64,000 nt of DNA, from NCBI RefSeq assembly GCF_018127805.1, contig NZ_CP072334.1, positions 1,342,001 through 1,406,000 on the forward strand, in the 5' to 3' direction. This DNA comes from Prevotella sp. oral taxon 475 (GTDB lineage: Bacteria > Bacteroidota > Bacteroidia > Bacteroidales > Bacteroidaceae). Numbering within the stretch: the first letter of the stretch is position 1; every line of letters begins with the position of its first letter. Under the pieces are notes generated by a model. That model saw only the letters and a program-made list of their open reading frames with translations. It ran no database searches and had not been told where the DNA came from. The position numbers were made by a program, and so were the translations under genes. This document shows positions 18,357-28,642 of this stretch, piece by piece.

Positions 18357-18884
18357 ATGGTAGGAATGATTAATTACGACTTACAGAAAATCCGTGCTAT
18401 CGTGCTCGATGTGGATGGGGTGCTGTCGGCTCAAACCATTACCTTGGCATCAGACGGCGAGCCTCTTCGCACCGTTAACATCAAAGATGGTTATGCCATT
18501 CAGTTGGCCTGCAAACAAGAACTTCGCATCGGTATTATCACCGGTGGCGATACGCAGGCCGTCAGACTGAGATACGAACGTCTTGGTGTGAAAGACCTCT
18601 ACATGAAGACGGCTGTGAAGCTGACGGCCTACGAAGATTTCATTGAGAAATACGGGCTGCGTGATGAGGAAGTGATGTATATGGGCGACGATGTGCCCGA
18701 CTTCGAGGTGATGACCCGTTGCGGATGCCCCTGCTGTCCCGCAGATGCCTGTGCCGATATCAAGAACGTTAGTCTTTACGTGAGCCACTATCCTGGCGGG
18801 CAGGGCTGCGTTCGAGACATCATCGAACAAACAATGAGGGCACAGAATAAATGGATGAATACCGCCAAAGCCTTTGGTTGGTAA
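18357..18884 (+). CDS. kdsC: 3-deoxy-D-manno-octulosonate 8-phosphate phosphatase
   Basis: KdsC removes phosphate from Kdo-8-phosphate, giving Kdo for the LPS inner core. The 175-residue HAD protein has the nucleophile motif DVDGVL (D18, D20), IITGG as motif II and GDDVPD as motif IV. The [15 protein letters not shown] loop is typical of the small C0-type KdsC family. An internal ATG at 18366 is an alternative start. The LPS role fits the envelope operon just upstream. Confidence 0.9.
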   Translation: MVGMINYDLQKIRAIVLDVDGVLSAQTITLASDGEPLRTVNIKDGYAIQLACKQELRIGIITGGDTQAVRLRYERLGVKDLYMKTAVKLTAYEDFIEKYGLRDEEVMYMGDDVPDFEVMTRCGCPCCPADACADIKNVSLYVSHYPGGQGCVRDIIEQTMRAQNKWMNTAKAFGW

Positions 18885-18908
18885 GCCGCGACATAAAAAG
18901 AAAGAAAC

Positions 18909-19490
18909 ATGAAAAGCTATCAACTGATATTGGCAAGCCAATCGCCCCGGCGAAAAGAGCTGCTCGAGGGTTTGGGAATCCCGTTTTGTGTACGTGTGAT
19001 TGAGGGTATCGACGAGAGTTTTCCCGAGGATTTGCCCATCGAAGACATCCCCGTTTATATTTCCAAGCAGAAAGCATCGGTCTATGCCAAGTGCATAGCC
19101 GAAGACGAAGTGGTGCTCACGGCCGACACGGTAGTGGTGTGTCAAGGACAGGTATTGGGCAAACCGAAAGACGAAGACGATGCCCGCCGCATGCTTAATC
19201 TGCTCAGCGGGAGAACACATGAGGTGATCACCGGCGTCACTGTCAAGACACGGGAAGAAGAAAAAAGTTTTTCGGTCGTCACAGAGGTGCAATTCAAGTC
19301 CCTCACACCGCAGGAAATCGATTTTTATATCCGTCGTTTCAAACCCTTCGATAAGGCCGGAGCCTACGGCATACAAGAGTGGATAGGCTACATCGGCGTG
19401 ATCTCCATCCATGGGAGCTACTTCAACGTCATGGGATTGCCCGTGCAACGCATTTACGAAGAACTGAAAACGTTTTTCCCGATTTCGTAA
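18909..19490 (+). CDS. maf: Maf-family nucleoside triphosphate pyrophosphatase
   Basis: The protein has 193 residues, a usual Maf length. The family motifs are all present: LILASQSPRRKELLEGLG at the N-terminus, SKQKA, LTADTVV, GKPKDEDDARRMLNLLSGRTHEVITGV and FDKAGAYGIQEW. Maf proteins hydrolyse non-canonical or excess nucleoside triphosphates such as dTTP or UTP. The gene follows kdsC by 24 bases. Confidence 0.92.
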   Translation: MKSYQLILASQSPRRKELLEGLGIPFCVRVIEGIDESFPEDLPIEDIPVYISKQKASVYAKCIAEDEVVLTADTVVVCQGQVLGKPKDEDDARRMLNLLSGRTHEVITGVTVKTREEEKSFSVVTEVQFKSLTPQEIDFYIRRFKPFDKAGAYGIQEWIGYIGVISIHGSYFNVMGLPVQRIYEELKTFFPIS

Positions 19491-19553
19491 ATCCCTTATC
19501 AACAACGTTCTGTTACTGTTTTTTGACTGAAGATGTAAAAAAGTATTGCAATA

Positions 19554-19585
19554 TTGTTGTGTTAACAAAATAATGAGTACATTTG
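19554..19585 (+). promoter_or_regulatory. Promoter of the AraC-type gene
   Basis: TACATTTG at 19578-19585 is a good -7 element. TTG occurs twice, at 19554 and 19557, giving spacers of 21 or 18 bases. The start codon is 32 bases downstream. Confidence 0.6.
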
Positions 19586-19616
19586 CATACATCAGTAGGC
19601 ATTTAGTTTTTTTAGT

Positions 19617-20033
19617 ATGGCAAATTCAGTAGAGACACAAGGCAAAAAGAAGGATTCCCCGATATTCATTAATCCCCATTTGATGGGTAAATTAGCGAGG
19701 AATATCAATCAGGAGATTTCTGTTAATCAGAAGTACAAAGACAAACATTACTCGGCGAAACAGCTGGCAAAAGACTTGGGCACCAACACGAGGTATGTAT
19801 CCACGGTCATCAACCGACAGTTTGGAATGAACTACACCTCCTTTGTCAACAAATTTCGCATTGAGGAAGCGATGCGATTGTTGAAAGACGACAGAATGTC
19901 GCACCTCAATATTGAGGAAGTTTCGGATGCGGTGGGCTTCTCCACTCGTCAGTCTTTCTACACGTCGTTTAAGAGAATTGTAGGGATGACTCCGCGGGAG
20001 TACCGGATTTCTCAGTACGATGTAGTTGAATAA
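19617..20033 (+). CDS. Small AraC-type helix-turn-helix regulator
   Basis: The 138-residue protein is almost only a DNA-binding domain. After a polar N-terminus, YSAKQLAKDLGTNTRYVSTVINRQFG forms the first helix-turn-helix. The segment LNIEEVSDAVGFSTRQSFYTSFKRIVGMTPREYR forms the second with the AraC signature. There is no ligand or sensor domain, so it is probably controlled by expression level or a partner protein. It has its own promoter and terminator and is monocistronic. Confidence 0.88.
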   Translation: MANSVETQGKKKDSPIFINPHLMGKLARNINQEISVNQKYKDKHYSAKQLAKDLGTNTRYVSTVINRQFGMNYTSFVNKFRIEEAMRLLKDDRMSHLNIEEVSDAVGFSTRQSFYTSFKRIVGMTPREYRISQYDVVE

Positions 20034-20038
20034 ATGGT

Positions 20039-20073
20039 ATCTCCACAGGACGAAAGTCGTGTGGAGATTTTTT
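20039..20073 (+). terminator. Intrinsic terminator after the AraC-type gene
   Basis: ATCTCCACA (20039-20047) pairs with TGTGGAGAT (20060-20068). An inner GAC-gaaa-GTC helix adds to the stem, and a run of T follows at 20069-20073. Confidence 0.9.
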
Positions 20074-20112
20074 GATCTCTGCCGGATGGCATGAGAAAAG
20101 GGCCTTTTCGGC

Positions 20113-20293
20113 TTCCCAAAATTGGGAAAGACAGAAAACGAAAGAAAATAGACTTCCCAAAGTTGGGAAAGCTCCAAAATGAGAAAAAGGAGGGTTCTCA
20201 AGGTTGGGAAAGGCCCAAAACGAGAAAAAGAAAGTTTCCCAAAGTTGGGAAAGACTGAAAACGGGAAAAACAAGATGTCCCAAACTTGGGACG
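20113..20293. repeat. 41-bp tandem array with TTCCCAAAnTTGGGAA dyad
   Basis: Five dyads begin at 20113, 20154, 20195, 20236 and 20277, exactly 41 bases apart. Four are TTCCCAAA(A/G)TTGGGAA or close variants. The fifth is TGTCCCAAACTTGGGACG, where the arms changed together. The spacers are A-rich (AAAACGAGAAAAAG type) and also repeated. The array lies between the AraC-type gene's terminator and the dipeptidyl peptidase III start at 20373, on which it borders at about 80 bases. The remainder of 20034-20372 shows nothing else. Confidence 0.93.
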
Positions 20294-20372
20294 CTTCCCC
20301 AGACTTAAGACTCGGATGTCAACGCCCTACAACCCTCCTCACGGAAGAACTCGAGGCGCGAAACACAAAACA

Positions 20373-22409
20373 ATGAAATTGAAACCGATGACAGATACAT
20401 TCCATTATTCCGACGAGAAATTCGCAGACATTCAGATGTTGCGCTATCGACTGCCCGGATTCGAGCAGTTGCCCCTTCAGAAGAAACTCTACATTTATTA
20501 TCTCTCACAAGCAACATTGTGCGGACGCGACATCACTACCGATCAGTTCGGCCGTTACAATCTGCGTATCCGGCAATCGCTCGAAGCCATTTATCGATAT
20601 TATCGGGCAGAGACAACGGATGTTGGGGGCAGCGAAGAGGCGACGAATCGACTCAACGGGCAGGCGAAAAAGAATCTCGAGGCCCTGCGGGTGTATCTTA
20701 AACGCGTATGGTTTTCGAATGGTATCTACCACCATTACGGTTGCGAGAAGATGGAACCTGGGTTCGATGAGACGTTTTTCCGGGCTGCCCTCCATGCGGT
20801 TCCTACTTCCGAGTTGCCCATGCAGGGGTATAACACGGTGGACGAACTCTGCAACGAACTTTGCAACGTCATCTTCCGCCCCGACTTTCAGCCCAAACGG
20901 GTAAACAAAACCGACGGCGAAGATCTTGTTCAAACCTCGGCTTGCAATTATTATGAGGGCGTGAGCCAAGCAGAGGCCGAAGCTTTTTATGCAGATAAGA
21001 AAAAGCGGAGCGGTAGTTATTCACCGTCGTGGGGACTGAACTCGAAGTTGGTGAAGCGCAACGGTCGGCTCGAAGAAATTGCATGGACAGCCACGGGACT
21101 CTATGGTTCCGCCATCCGCCAAATCGTCTTTTGGTTGGAAAAGGCCAAAGACGTAGCAGAGAATCATCAACAGGAAGAGGTCATCGGGTTGCTCATCGAC
21201 TATTATCGCACCGGATGTCTCGAAACGTTCGACACTTACAGTATCGCTTGGCTCAAGGAACAAGAGGGGCAGGTGGATTTCATCAACGGATTCATTGAAG
21301 TCTACGGCGACCCGTTGGGCCTCAAAGCCTCTTGGGAGGGCATTGTGCACTACAAAGATCTCGAGGCTACTCGCCGTACGCAACTCATCAGCAGTCATGC
21401 GCAATGGTTTGAAGACCATTCGCCCGTCGCTCCTCCATTTCGTAAGCGCGAGGTGCGTGGCGTAACGGCCAACGTTGTCTGTGCAGCTATGCTCGGCGGT
21501 GACGAATATCCTTCTACCGCCATTGGTATCAATCTGCCCAATGCCGACTGGATTCGTGCCCAGCACGGATCTAAGAGCGTTACCATCGGTAATCTTACCG
21601 AGGCCTATAACCGGGCGGCGAAAGGCAATGGATTTAAGGAGGAATTTGTGGTGGACGAAGATACGCTTCGTCTCATCGAACGCTATGGCGACCTCTGCGA
21701 TGATCTGCACACCGATTTGCACGAGTGTCTCGGTCATGGTAGCGGACAACTCCTGCCCGGTGTCAGTCCCGATGCCCTCAAAGCCTATGGCAACACGATA
21801 GAGGAGGCCCGCGCCGATCTCTTCGGACTTTACTATCTGGCCGACGAAAAACTCGTTCAACTCGGCCTCGTTCCCGATGCTGAGACCTACCGCGCCCAGT
21901 ATTACACCTACTTGATGAACGGACTCCTCACCCAACTCACCCGCATCGAACCGGGTAAGCAAATCGAAGAGGCTCATATGCGTAACCGTGCACTTATTGC
22001 CCGCTGGGTAATCGATCAGGGCAACGGGGCCGCAGAACTCATCCGTCGAGACGGAAAGATCTTCGTCCGCATCAACGACTATCCCCGTCTGCGAGAACTC
22101 TTCGCCCGTCTGCTGGCTGAGATACAACGCATCAAGAGCGAAGGCGACTTCGAAGCGGCACGTCACCTCGTCGAATCTTACTCCGTGAAGGTGGATGCAG
22201 GTCTGCATCGCGAAGTGCTCGACCGTTATGCCCGCCTCTGCCTCGCACCCTACAAAGGCTTTATCAATCCTCGCCTTACACCTGTTACGGACGAAAACGG
22301 TGCGATTGTCGACATTGCCATCGACTATACCGAGGCTTACGACGAACAGATGCTCCGCTATTCGACTCACTATTCTTTTCTTTCAACGGAAAACCTCGAA
22401 ACGAAATGA
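20373..22409 (+). CDS. Dipeptidyl peptidase III (M49 family)
   Basis: This zinc peptidase releases dipeptides from the N-termini of oligopeptides. The predicted 678 residues match Bacteroides M49 enzymes. The zinc motif HECLGH is at about 450-455, the Cys-containing variant of HELLGH known from that genus. The second glutamate region NTIEEARADLFGLYY follows near 477. No signal peptide is visible, so it is probably cytoplasmic. The start at 20373 (MKLKPMTDTFHYSDEKF) is chosen because upstream in-frame sequence runs through the repeat array; 20388 is a close alternative. The stop overlaps the next start by 4 bases. Confidence 0.93.
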   Translation: MKLKPMTDTFHYSDEKFADIQMLRYRLPGFEQLPLQKKLYIYYLSQATLCGRDITTDQFGRYNLRIRQSLEAIYRYYRAETTDVGGSEEATNRLNGQAKKNLEALRVYLKRVWFSNGIYHHYGCEKMEPGFDETFFRAALHAVPTSELPMQGYNTVDELCNELCNVIFRPDFQPKRVNKTDGEDLVQTSACNYYEGVSQAEAEAFYADKKKRSGSYSPSWGLNSKLVKRNGRLEEIAWTATGLYGSAIRQIVFWLEKAKDVAENHQQEEVIGLLIDYYRTGCLETFDTYSIAWLKEQEGQVDFINGFIEVYGDPLGLKASWEGIVHYKDLEATRRTQLISSHAQWFEDHSPVAPPFRKREVRGVTANVVCAAMLGGDEYPSTAIGINLPNADWIRAQHGSKSVTIGNLTEAYNRAAKGNGFKEEFVVDEDTLRLIERYGDLCDDLHTDLHECLGHGSGQLLPGVSPDALKAYGNTIEEARADLFGLYYLADEKLVQLGLVPDAETYRAQYYTYLMNGLLTQLTRIEPGKQIEEAHMRNRALIARWVIDQGNGAAELIRRDGKIFVRINDYPRLRELFARLLAEIQRIKSEGDFEAARHLVESYSVKVDAGLHREVLDRYARLCLAPYKGFINPRLTPVTDENGAIVDIAIDYTEAYDEQMLRYSTHYSFLSTENLETK

Positions 22410-23011
22410 CAGAAGCAACCCACCAACGCCTCATGGCTATCAAACAGTCGTTCCGCTTTGTGATGGACGGAACTACCTCACGGTTGATGGCCAGCAAAGG
22501 GGCTACCTATAAAATCAATTGGGGCGTACCTTTCCATGAACTTCGAAAAATGGCTCAGGACTATGGGAAAGACTACGACCTGGCTGTGGAACTCTGGAAA
22601 GAGGACATCCGCGAGTGTAAAATTCTCGCTACCCTCATCATGCCTCCCGAACGTATGTCGACCGATCTTGTAGACGTATGGATGGAACAACCTCTCTCAC
22701 AGGAGATGGCCGAGATGCTGGCTTTCAATCTTTATCAGTATCTTTCTTTCGCCCCAGCGTTGGCCTATCGCTGGATGGCCGCCGAAGATGTTTCGCGGCA
22801 AATTTGCGCTTACCATATTCTTGCTCGTCTTTTCATGCGTGGACAGGAGCCCAACGAACGTGGGGCCGACGAATATCTCGACCAAGTGGATGCGGCTCTG
22901 CACCACGATCACCTCGGCGTAAGGCGCGCTGCATCGGCCAGTTTGCAAAAGTTTTCTCTCTTGGGTGAGGAATACGCTAAGCGAGTTACTCCTTGGCTCC
23001 AATCGATCTAA
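22406..23011 (+). CDS. AlkD-like DNA alkylation repair protein
   Basis: The 201-residue protein is all-helical with HEAT-like repeats. YKINWGVPFHELRKMAQDYGKDYDLAVELW followed by RECKILATLIMPPE fits the AlkC/AlkD DNA glycosylase superfamily, where the corresponding segment contacts alkylated DNA. It is shorter than AlkD itself (about 230 residues), and I cannot confirm the catalytic residues, so activity on alkylpurines is only likely. It is coupled to the dipeptidyl peptidase III gene by an ATGA overlap. Confidence 0.78.
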   Translation: MTEATHQRLMAIKQSFRFVMDGTTSRLMASKGATYKINWGVPFHELRKMAQDYGKDYDLAVELWKEDIRECKILATLIMPPERMSTDLVDVWMEQPLSQEMAEMLAFNLYQYLSFAPALAYRWMAAEDVSRQICAYHILARLFMRGQEPNERGADEYLDQVDAALHHDHLGVRRAASASLQKFSLLGEEYAKRVTPWLQSI

Positions 23012-23136
23012 TTCTCCGTTCTCTTGGATCGCCAGGACATTGGAGGTCCAGTGTGTAGGGATGTTTTATATAATAATGTGTCTGCCCTTTGAAGATTTTG
23101 TTGTAATTTTGTGCGGCTGACAAAGAAAGCTCGCAA

Positions 23137-23634
23137 ATGAAGACAGACATCAACAATAAAGCGCGTCGGATTCTCGACGCCTATCTCGAAGCCAACGGTC
23201 ATCGCAAAACAACCGAGCGATATACCATTCTCAATGCAGCATGTCACATCAATGGGCATTTCTCGTTAGAAGATTTGTCTGATGCTATCACGGTAGCGGG
23301 ACTGAAAGTGAGTCGGGCCACGCTCTACAATACGATGCGGCTCTTCGCAAGACTGCAATTGGTGGTGCGGCACAGACTGGCCGACGGAACTAAATATGAG
23401 ATGAACTTAGGCGACGATTGTCACTGTCATCAAGTGTGTACGCTGTGCGGTGCGGTCTCGGAAGTGAGAATCCCCGAGGTGAGTAGAGTGCTTGAGGCGG
23501 CAACGTTCAACAACTTCCGGCAAGACGGATTCACCCTCTACCTCTACGGTGTCTGCTCGGAATGCCAAAATAGATTGGAGAGAACAAAGAAATCCGAGAA
23601 GAAAAGAAAACTTGTAAAAGAAAAAACAATATGA
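23137..23634 (+). CDS. Fur-family transcriptional regulator
   Basis: The 165-residue protein has the Fur winged helix (LEDLSDAITVAGLKVSRATLYNTMRLFARLQLV), then the His/Cys-rich metal segment CHCHQVCTLCGAVSEV (first CXXC near 102-105) and a second CXXC in CSEC near 140. These two CXXC pairs are the structural zinc site. Whether it senses iron, zinc, manganese or peroxide cannot be told. A TAATTTTG -7 element is at 23104-23111. The stop overlaps the purA start by 4 bases, so a metal regulator heads the purA-hisS run. Confidence 0.9.
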   Translation: MKTDINNKARRILDAYLEANGHRKTTERYTILNAACHINGHFSLEDLSDAITVAGLKVSRATLYNTMRLFARLQLVVRHRLADGTKYEMNLGDDCHCHQVCTLCGAVSEVRIPEVSRVLEAATFNNFRQDGFTLYLYGVCSECQNRLERTKKSEKKRKLVKEKTI

Positions 23635-24908
23635 GCAAAGGAAAAGTGGACGTCCTATTGGGATTACAGTGGGGCGACGAAGGCAAAGGAAAGGTGGTAG
23701 ACGTGCTCACCCCCGAATATGACGTGATAGCACGTTTCCAGGGCGGACCCAATGCCGGGCATACGCTCGAGTTCAACGGTGAGAAATATGTTTTGCGCAG
23801 CATCCCATCGGGTATCTTCCAAGGCGGGAAGGTGAATGTCATTGGTAACGGAGTGGTGTTAGCTCCCGACCTGTTTATGGCTGAAGCCCAGGAGTTGGAA
23901 CGAAGCGGGCACGACTTGAAAAGTCGACTGTATATCTCGAGAAAAGCCCATCTGATCATGCCTACTCATCGTTTGCTTGATGCGGCCTACGAGTCGGCGA
24001 AAGGAGCGAGCAAGGTGGGAACGACTGGTAAGGGAATCGGTCCGGCCTACACCGACAAAGTGTCGCGAAACGGACTGCGCGTGGGTGACATTTTCGACGG
24101 CTTCGAAGAGAAATACACCCAGCATAAGACACAACACGAAGCCATTCTGCGTAGCCTGAACTACACCCACTACGACTTATCTCAGACAGAGCAAGCCTGG
24201 ATGAAGGGCGTGAACTATTTGCGCGGATTTAATATCGTAGACAGCGAACACGAACTCAACCATCTATTACAAAACGGGAAATCCATTCTTTGCGAGGGTG
24301 CGCAAGGTACGATGCTCGATGTCGACTTCGGCAGCTATCCCTTTGTCACTTCGTCTAACACCATCACCGCCGGAGCGTGCTCGGGACTGGGCATCGGGCC
24401 CAATAAAATCGGCAACGTCTATGGCATCATGAAAGCCTATTGCACCCGCGTAGGCTCGGGACCGTTCCCCACCGAACTCTTCGACAAGACGGGCAAACAG
24501 CTCCGTGATCTCGGACATGAATATGGGGCCGTGACCGGTCGCGAACGTCGCTGCGGATGGATCGACCTCGTGGCTCTTCGTTATGCCATCATGATCAACG
24601 GTGTGACGCACCTCATTATGATGAAGAGCGACGTGCTTGACGGTTTCAGCACCATCAAGGCCTGCATAGCCTATCAACGCGATGGCAAAATATTGGACGA
24701 TTTCCCCTACGACATCGAGCACAACATTCAACCGGTATACAAAGAACTGCCGGGTTGGCAAACCGATATGACGGGCCTCACCAGCGAGGATCAATTTCCC
24801 GCAGCTTTCAAGGCCTATATCGATTTCTTGGAAGAAGAGCTTAAGACGCCCATCAAAATCGTCTCCATCGGTCCGGACCGTAAGCAGACTATCGTGAGAA
24901 AAGGATGA
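23631..24908 (+). CDS. purA: Adenylosuccinate synthetase
   Basis: PurA joins IMP and aspartate with GTP, the committed step to AMP. The protein is 425 residues with the N-terminal GTP-binding loop [16 protein letters not shown], the IMP-site segment [10 protein letters not shown] and [30 protein letters not shown], and [11 protein letters not shown] in the C-terminal half. It overlaps fur and hisS by 4 bases on either side (ATGA), making translational coupling likely. Confidence 0.97.
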   Translation: MSKGKVDVLLGLQWGDEGKGKVVDVLTPEYDVIARFQGGPNAGHTLEFNGEKYVLRSIPSGIFQGGKVNVIGNGVVLAPDLFMAEAQELERSGHDLKSRLYISRKAHLIMPTHRLLDAAYESAKGASKVGTTGKGIGPAYTDKVSRNGLRVGDIFDGFEEKYTQHKTQHEAILRSLNYTHYDLSQTEQAWMKGVNYLRGFNIVDSEHELNHLLQNGKSILCEGAQGTMLDVDFGSYPFVTSSNTITAGACSGLGIGPNKIGNVYGIMKAYCTRVGSGPFPTELFDKTGKQLRDLGHEYGAVTGRERRCGWIDLVALRYAIMINGVTHLIMMKSDVLDGFSTIKACIAYQRDGKILDDFPYDIEHNIQPVYKELPGWQTDMTGLTSEDQFPAAFKAYIDFLEEELKTPIKIVSIGPDRKQTIVRKG

Positions 24909-26287
24909 CTGAAAAAGGAAAGCAAATGACGAATAAACCCTCTATCCCCAAAGGAACGCGCGACTTCTCGCCCATCGAAATGGCGAAGCGCAATTACATC
25001 TTCAACACCATCAAGAGCGTTTATGCCCTGTACGGATTCGAGCCCATCGAAACGCCGGCTATGGAAACGCTGCAAACACTACTGGGCAAGTATGGCGAAG
25101 AGGGCGACAAACTGCTCTTCAAGGTGCTCAACTCGGGCGACTTTATGAGCAAAGTCGCTACAGAAGAACTTGTCGATGGAAATTCGCTGCGACTCTCGAC
25201 CTGCATCTGCGAAAAAGGTCTGCGATACGATCTCACCGTTCCTTTCGCCCGCTACGTTGTGATGCACCGCGATGAATTGCAATTACCTTTCAAACGCTAC
25301 CAAATTCAGCCTGTGTGGCGTGCCGACCGGCCACAGAAAGGCCGTTACCGCGAGTTCTATCAGTGCGATGCAGACGTGGTAGGTTCCGACTCGTTGCTCA
25401 ACGAGGTGGAACTCCTCCAAATCATCGACACCGTCTTCACCCGTTTCGGCATCCGCGTGCAAATCAAACTGAATAATCGGAAGATACTTGCCGGCATCGC
25501 CGAATACATTGGTGCACCCGATCAAATCGTCGACATCACCGTGGCCATTGATAAACTTGATAAAATCGGTCTTGATGCCGTGAACGCCGAATTGTTGTCC
25601 AGCGGTATCCCTGCCGATGCCATAGAAAAGCTTCAGCCCATTCTCACGCTTTCGGGCAGCAACGCAGACAAGCTCGATACCATTTATCGCACCATTGCCA
25701 CGTCGGAAACAGGGAAGAAAGGCATTGAAGAAACGCGATTCATCCTTGACAAATTGGACATGGTGGGACTGAACAATGAGCTCGAACTCGACCTCACCCT
25801 GGCCCGTGGACTCAACTATTACACCGGAGCCATCTTCGAAGTAAAGGCCTGCGACGTAGCCATTGGCAGCATTACAGGCGGCGGACGCTACGACAACCTC
25901 ACGGGTATCTTTGGAATGCCGGGGTTGAGCGGGGTAGGGTTCAGCTTTGGTGCAGACCGAATTTACGACGTTCTCAACACGCTCGACCTTTATCCACGAG
26001 AACTGGTGGGTACCACACGCCTGCTTTTCATCAATTTCGGCGAGGCGGAGGCTGACTATTGTCTTCCGCTCATCTCCCAGATTCGTTCCGCCGGCATCAC
26101 GGCCGAAATTTATCCCGATTCCGTCAAGATGAAAAAACAGATGAGCTATGCCAACGCCAAACACATCCCCTTTGTGGCACTGGCAGGCGAAACGGAGATG
26201 AAAGCCGGCAAAATTACCCTCAAGAACATGGAGACGGGCGAGCAGACGCTCGTCACAATCGACGAACTCATCACTGCCATCGGCTGA
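24905..26287 (+). CDS. hisS: Histidyl-tRNA synthetase
   Basis: This class II synthetase has 460 residues. It shows the N-terminal [14 protein letters not shown] segment, motif 2 with [29 protein letters not shown], the histidine-specific loop [15 protein letters not shown] and motif 3 [11 protein letters not shown]. The C-terminal 90 residues form the anticodon-binding domain. The first ATG at 24905 overlaps purA; an internal ATG at 24926 ([10 protein letters not shown]) is an alternative. A 41-bp repeat array follows the stop. Confidence 0.96.
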   Translation: MTEKGKQMTNKPSIPKGTRDFSPIEMAKRNYIFNTIKSVYALYGFEPIETPAMETLQTLLGKYGEEGDKLLFKVLNSGDFMSKVATEELVDGNSLRLSTCICEKGLRYDLTVPFARYVVMHRDELQLPFKRYQIQPVWRADRPQKGRYREFYQCDADVVGSDSLLNEVELLQIIDTVFTRFGIRVQIKLNNRKILAGIAEYIGAPDQIVDITVAIDKLDKIGLDAVNAELLSSGIPADAIEKLQPILTLSGSNADKLDTIYRTIATSETGKKGIEETRFILDKLDMVGLNNELELDLTLARGLNYYTGAIFEVKACDVAIGSITGGGRYDNLTGIFGMPGLSGVGFSFGADRIYDVLNTLDLYPRELVGTTRLLFINFGEAEADYCLPLISQIRSAGITAEIYPDSVKMKKQMSYANAKHIPFVALAGETEMKAGKITLKNMETGEQTLVTIDELITAIG

Positions 26288-26320
26288 AAAGTTGAAAATC
26301 ATCCATAATCTTACTGATGG

Positions 26321-26502
26321 CTCTGAACATTTCAGAAAGCTTCCCTGGCACCCAGCGGTGATTCTGAACATTTCAGAAAGCTTCCCTGGCACCCAGCGGC
26401 CGTTCTGAACATTTCAGAAAGCTTCCCTGGCACTCAGCGGCCGTTCTGAACATTTCAGAAAGCTTCCCTGACATCCAGCGGTGGTTCTGAAAAGTTCAGA
26501 AG
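26321..26502. repeat. 41-bp tandem array with TCTGAAcatTTCAGA dyad
   Basis: Dyads begin at 26322, 26363, 26404, 26445 and 26486, exactly 41 bases apart. The first four read TCTGAACATTTCAGA; the last, TCTGAAAAGTTCAGA, keeps the arms but alters the centre. A second dyad, CTGGcacCCAG, lies half a period (about 21 bases) after the first in the early units and decays to CTGGcacTCAG and CTGAcatCCAG. The array fills the gap 26288-26617 between hisS and thrS, about 80 bases upstream of the thrS -7 element. Confidence 0.93.
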
Positions 26503-26581
26503 AGAAAAAACAAAACACCATGTTCAACCTCAAGAGAGAAAATCGACTTCGCATTTATATGGGGTTGTAAAAAGATTGTCG

Positions 26582-26589
26582 TATTTTTG
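26582..26589 (+). promoter_or_regulatory. Probable -7 element of thrS
   Basis: TATTTTTG followed by CAGCC fits TAnnTTTG and lies 28 bases before the start codon. The best TTG upstream is only 14 bases away, so the -33 is uncertain. Confidence 0.5.
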
Positions 26590-26617
26590 CAGCCAAAACG
26601 ATAAAAACAAAAAAGTG

Positions 26618-28582
26618 ATGATAAAAATAACGTTTCCAGACGGCTCTGTCCGTGAATATAAAAAAGGTATTACAGGTATAGAAATTGCACAGAGCATCTC
26701 GCCCGCCTTGGCACGAGAGGTATTGGCTTGCGGTGTCAACGGAAAGACCGTCGAACTAAACCGACCCATTAACGAAGATGCCACTCTCGCCCTCTATAAA
26801 TGGGAAGACGCAGAGGGAAAGCACACCTTTTGGCACTCCTCGGCCCACCTGCTGGCCGAAGCCCTCAAAGAACTTTATCCGGGTATACAATTTGGATTCG
26901 GACCTGCTCTGGAAAACGGGTTCTTCTATGACGTGATGACCAAAGACGGAACCGCCATCAGTGAAAACGATTTTACCAGAATAGAAGACAAAATGCGCGA
27001 ACTTGCCAAACGCGACGAACCCATCGTTCGGCGCGACGTGGCAAAAGCCGATGCCTTAAAAGAATTTAAAGCCGACGGACAGGAATACAAATGCGAACAT
27101 ATCGATCTCGATCTCGAAGATGGTACCATCTCCACCTATACGCAGGGAGCCTTTACCGATCTCTGTCGCGGGCCTCACCTCATGTCTACCGGAGCGATCA
27201 AAGCCATCAAAATTCTCAGTACAGCTGGTGCCTTTTGGCGTGGCGATGCTAAACGCGACCAACTCACCCGCATCTACGGTATCACGTTCCCCAAGAAAAA
27301 AATGCTCGACGAATATCTCGTCATGCTCGAAGAAGCAAAAAAACGCGATCACCGAAAGATAGGCAAGGAAATGGAACTTTTCATGTTCTCCGAACGAGTG
27401 GGGAAGGGCCTGCCTATCTGGCTCCCCAAAGGCACAGAACTGCGTCTGCGTCTGCAAGATATGTTACGCAAAATTCAGAAACGCTATGGCTACCAGGAAG
27501 TCATTACACCGCACATCGGCAGTAAAAACCTCTACGTCACCTCCGGTCATTATGCACACTACGGCAAAGACTCATTCCAACCCATTCACACACCCGAGGA
27601 AGACGAAGAATACATGCTCAAACCCATGAACTGCCCTCACCACTGCGAAGTGTTTGCTTGGAAACCACGTTCGTACAAAGATCTGCCCCTGCGCATCGCA
27701 GAATTCGGTACCGTCTATCGATATGAAAAAAGTGGCGAACTACACGGACTCACTCGCGTTCGCTCATTCACTCAGGACGATGCCCATATCTTCTGCCATC
27801 CCGAACAAGTGAAGAACGAATTCCTTCGTGTGATGGACATCATTCAGGCCGTGTTCACCATCTTCCAATTCAACGACTTTGAAGCGCAAATCAGTCTGCG
27901 AGATCCCAAGAATACCGAGAAATATATCGGCTCAGACGAAGTGTGGGAGGAAAGCGAACAAGCCATTATCGACGCCTGTCGGGAAAAAGGACTCGATGCA
28001 AAGATAGAATACGGCGAGGCCGCATTCTATGGCCCGAAACTCGATTTTATGGTAAAAGATGCTATTGGTCGGCGTTGGCAACTCGGCACAATTCAAGTAG
28101 ACTATAATCTGCCTGAACGTTTTAAGTTGGAATATACTGCTGAAGATAATACTAAAAAGACACCTGTGATGATCCACCGCGCTCCATTCGGATCGCTTGA
28201 ACGCTTCTGTGCCGTTCTCATCGAACACACTGCGGGACACTTTCCTCTATGGCTCATCCCCGATCAAGTGGCCATCCTACCCATTTCCGAGAAATACAAC
28301 GACTATGCCCAACGCGTAGCCAAATATCTCGACAGCGTAGGAGTGCGCGCCACACTCGATGCTCGCAATGAAAAAATAGGTCGAAAGATTCGTGACAACG
28401 AAATCAAACGCGTTCCCTATATGATTGTCGTCGGTGAAAAAGAAGCAGTCGAAGGACTCGTCTCCATGCGTAAACAAGGTGGTGGCGAGCAAGCGACCAT
28501 GACGATGGAAGATTTTGCCAAACGCGTCAATGATGAAGTTGCTGCATTGCTTCAAGCCACCGATATTCATCCGGAAGATTGA
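26618..28582 (+). CDS. thrS: Threonyl-tRNA synthetase
   Basis: The 654-residue protein starts [17 protein letters not shown], the TGS domain. The editing domain follows with [11 protein letters not shown] and the downstream CRGPHL. The class II catalytic core has [10 protein letters not shown], motif 2 [25 protein letters not shown] and motif 3 [12 protein letters not shown]. The C-terminal anticodon domain is complete. The start at 26618 is chosen over an in-frame TTG at 26576 because it opens the TGS domain. infC follows with a separate promoter. Confidence 0.97.
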   Translation: MIKITFPDGSVREYKKGITGIEIAQSISPALAREVLACGVNGKTVELNRPINEDATLALYKWEDAEGKHTFWHSSAHLLAEALKELYPGIQFGFGPALENGFFYDVMTKDGTAISENDFTRIEDKMRELAKRDEPIVRRDVAKADALKEFKADGQEYKCEHIDLDLEDGTISTYTQGAFTDLCRGPHLMSTGAIKAIKILSTAGAFWRGDAKRDQLTRIYGITFPKKKMLDEYLVMLEEAKKRDHRKIGKEMELFMFSERVGKGLPIWLPKGTELRLRLQDMLRKIQKRYGYQEVITPHIGSKNLYVTSGHYAHYGKDSFQPIHTPEEDEEYMLKPMNCPHHCEVFAWKPRSYKDLPLRIAEFGTVYRYEKSGELHGLTRVRSFTQDDAHIFCHPEQVKNEFLRVMDIIQAVFTIFQFNDFEAQISLRDPKNTEKYIGSDEVWEESEQAIIDACREKGLDAKIEYGEAAFYGPKLDFMVKDAIGRRWQLGTIQVDYNLPERFKLEYTAEDNTKKTPVMIHRAPFGSLERFCAVLIEHTAGHFPLWLIPDQVAILPISEKYNDYAQRVAKYLDSVGVRATLDARNEKIGRKIRDNEIKRVPYMIVVGEKEAVEGLVSMRKQGGGEQATMTMEDFAKRVNDEVAALLQATDIHPED

Positions 28583-28642
28583 TGCCATCCATATTCTTAC
28601 TCGTTGTAAACGCCTGTATCACTGCAAATAATCAAAGAATAA

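Noticed and set aside
21021..22370. 449-codon open frame on the minus strand opposite dipeptidyl peptidase III
   Set aside because: It is a shadow of a conserved M49 gene produced by codon bias; no family features are visible.
25283..26392. 369-codon minus-strand frame opposite hisS, running into the repeat array
   Set aside because: It is antisense to a universal gene and its N-terminus is translated from the TCTGAA repeat.
26288..26617. T-box leader upstream of thrS
   Set aside because: No T-box sequence or specifier-loop architecture was seen; the region is a 41-bp repeat array.
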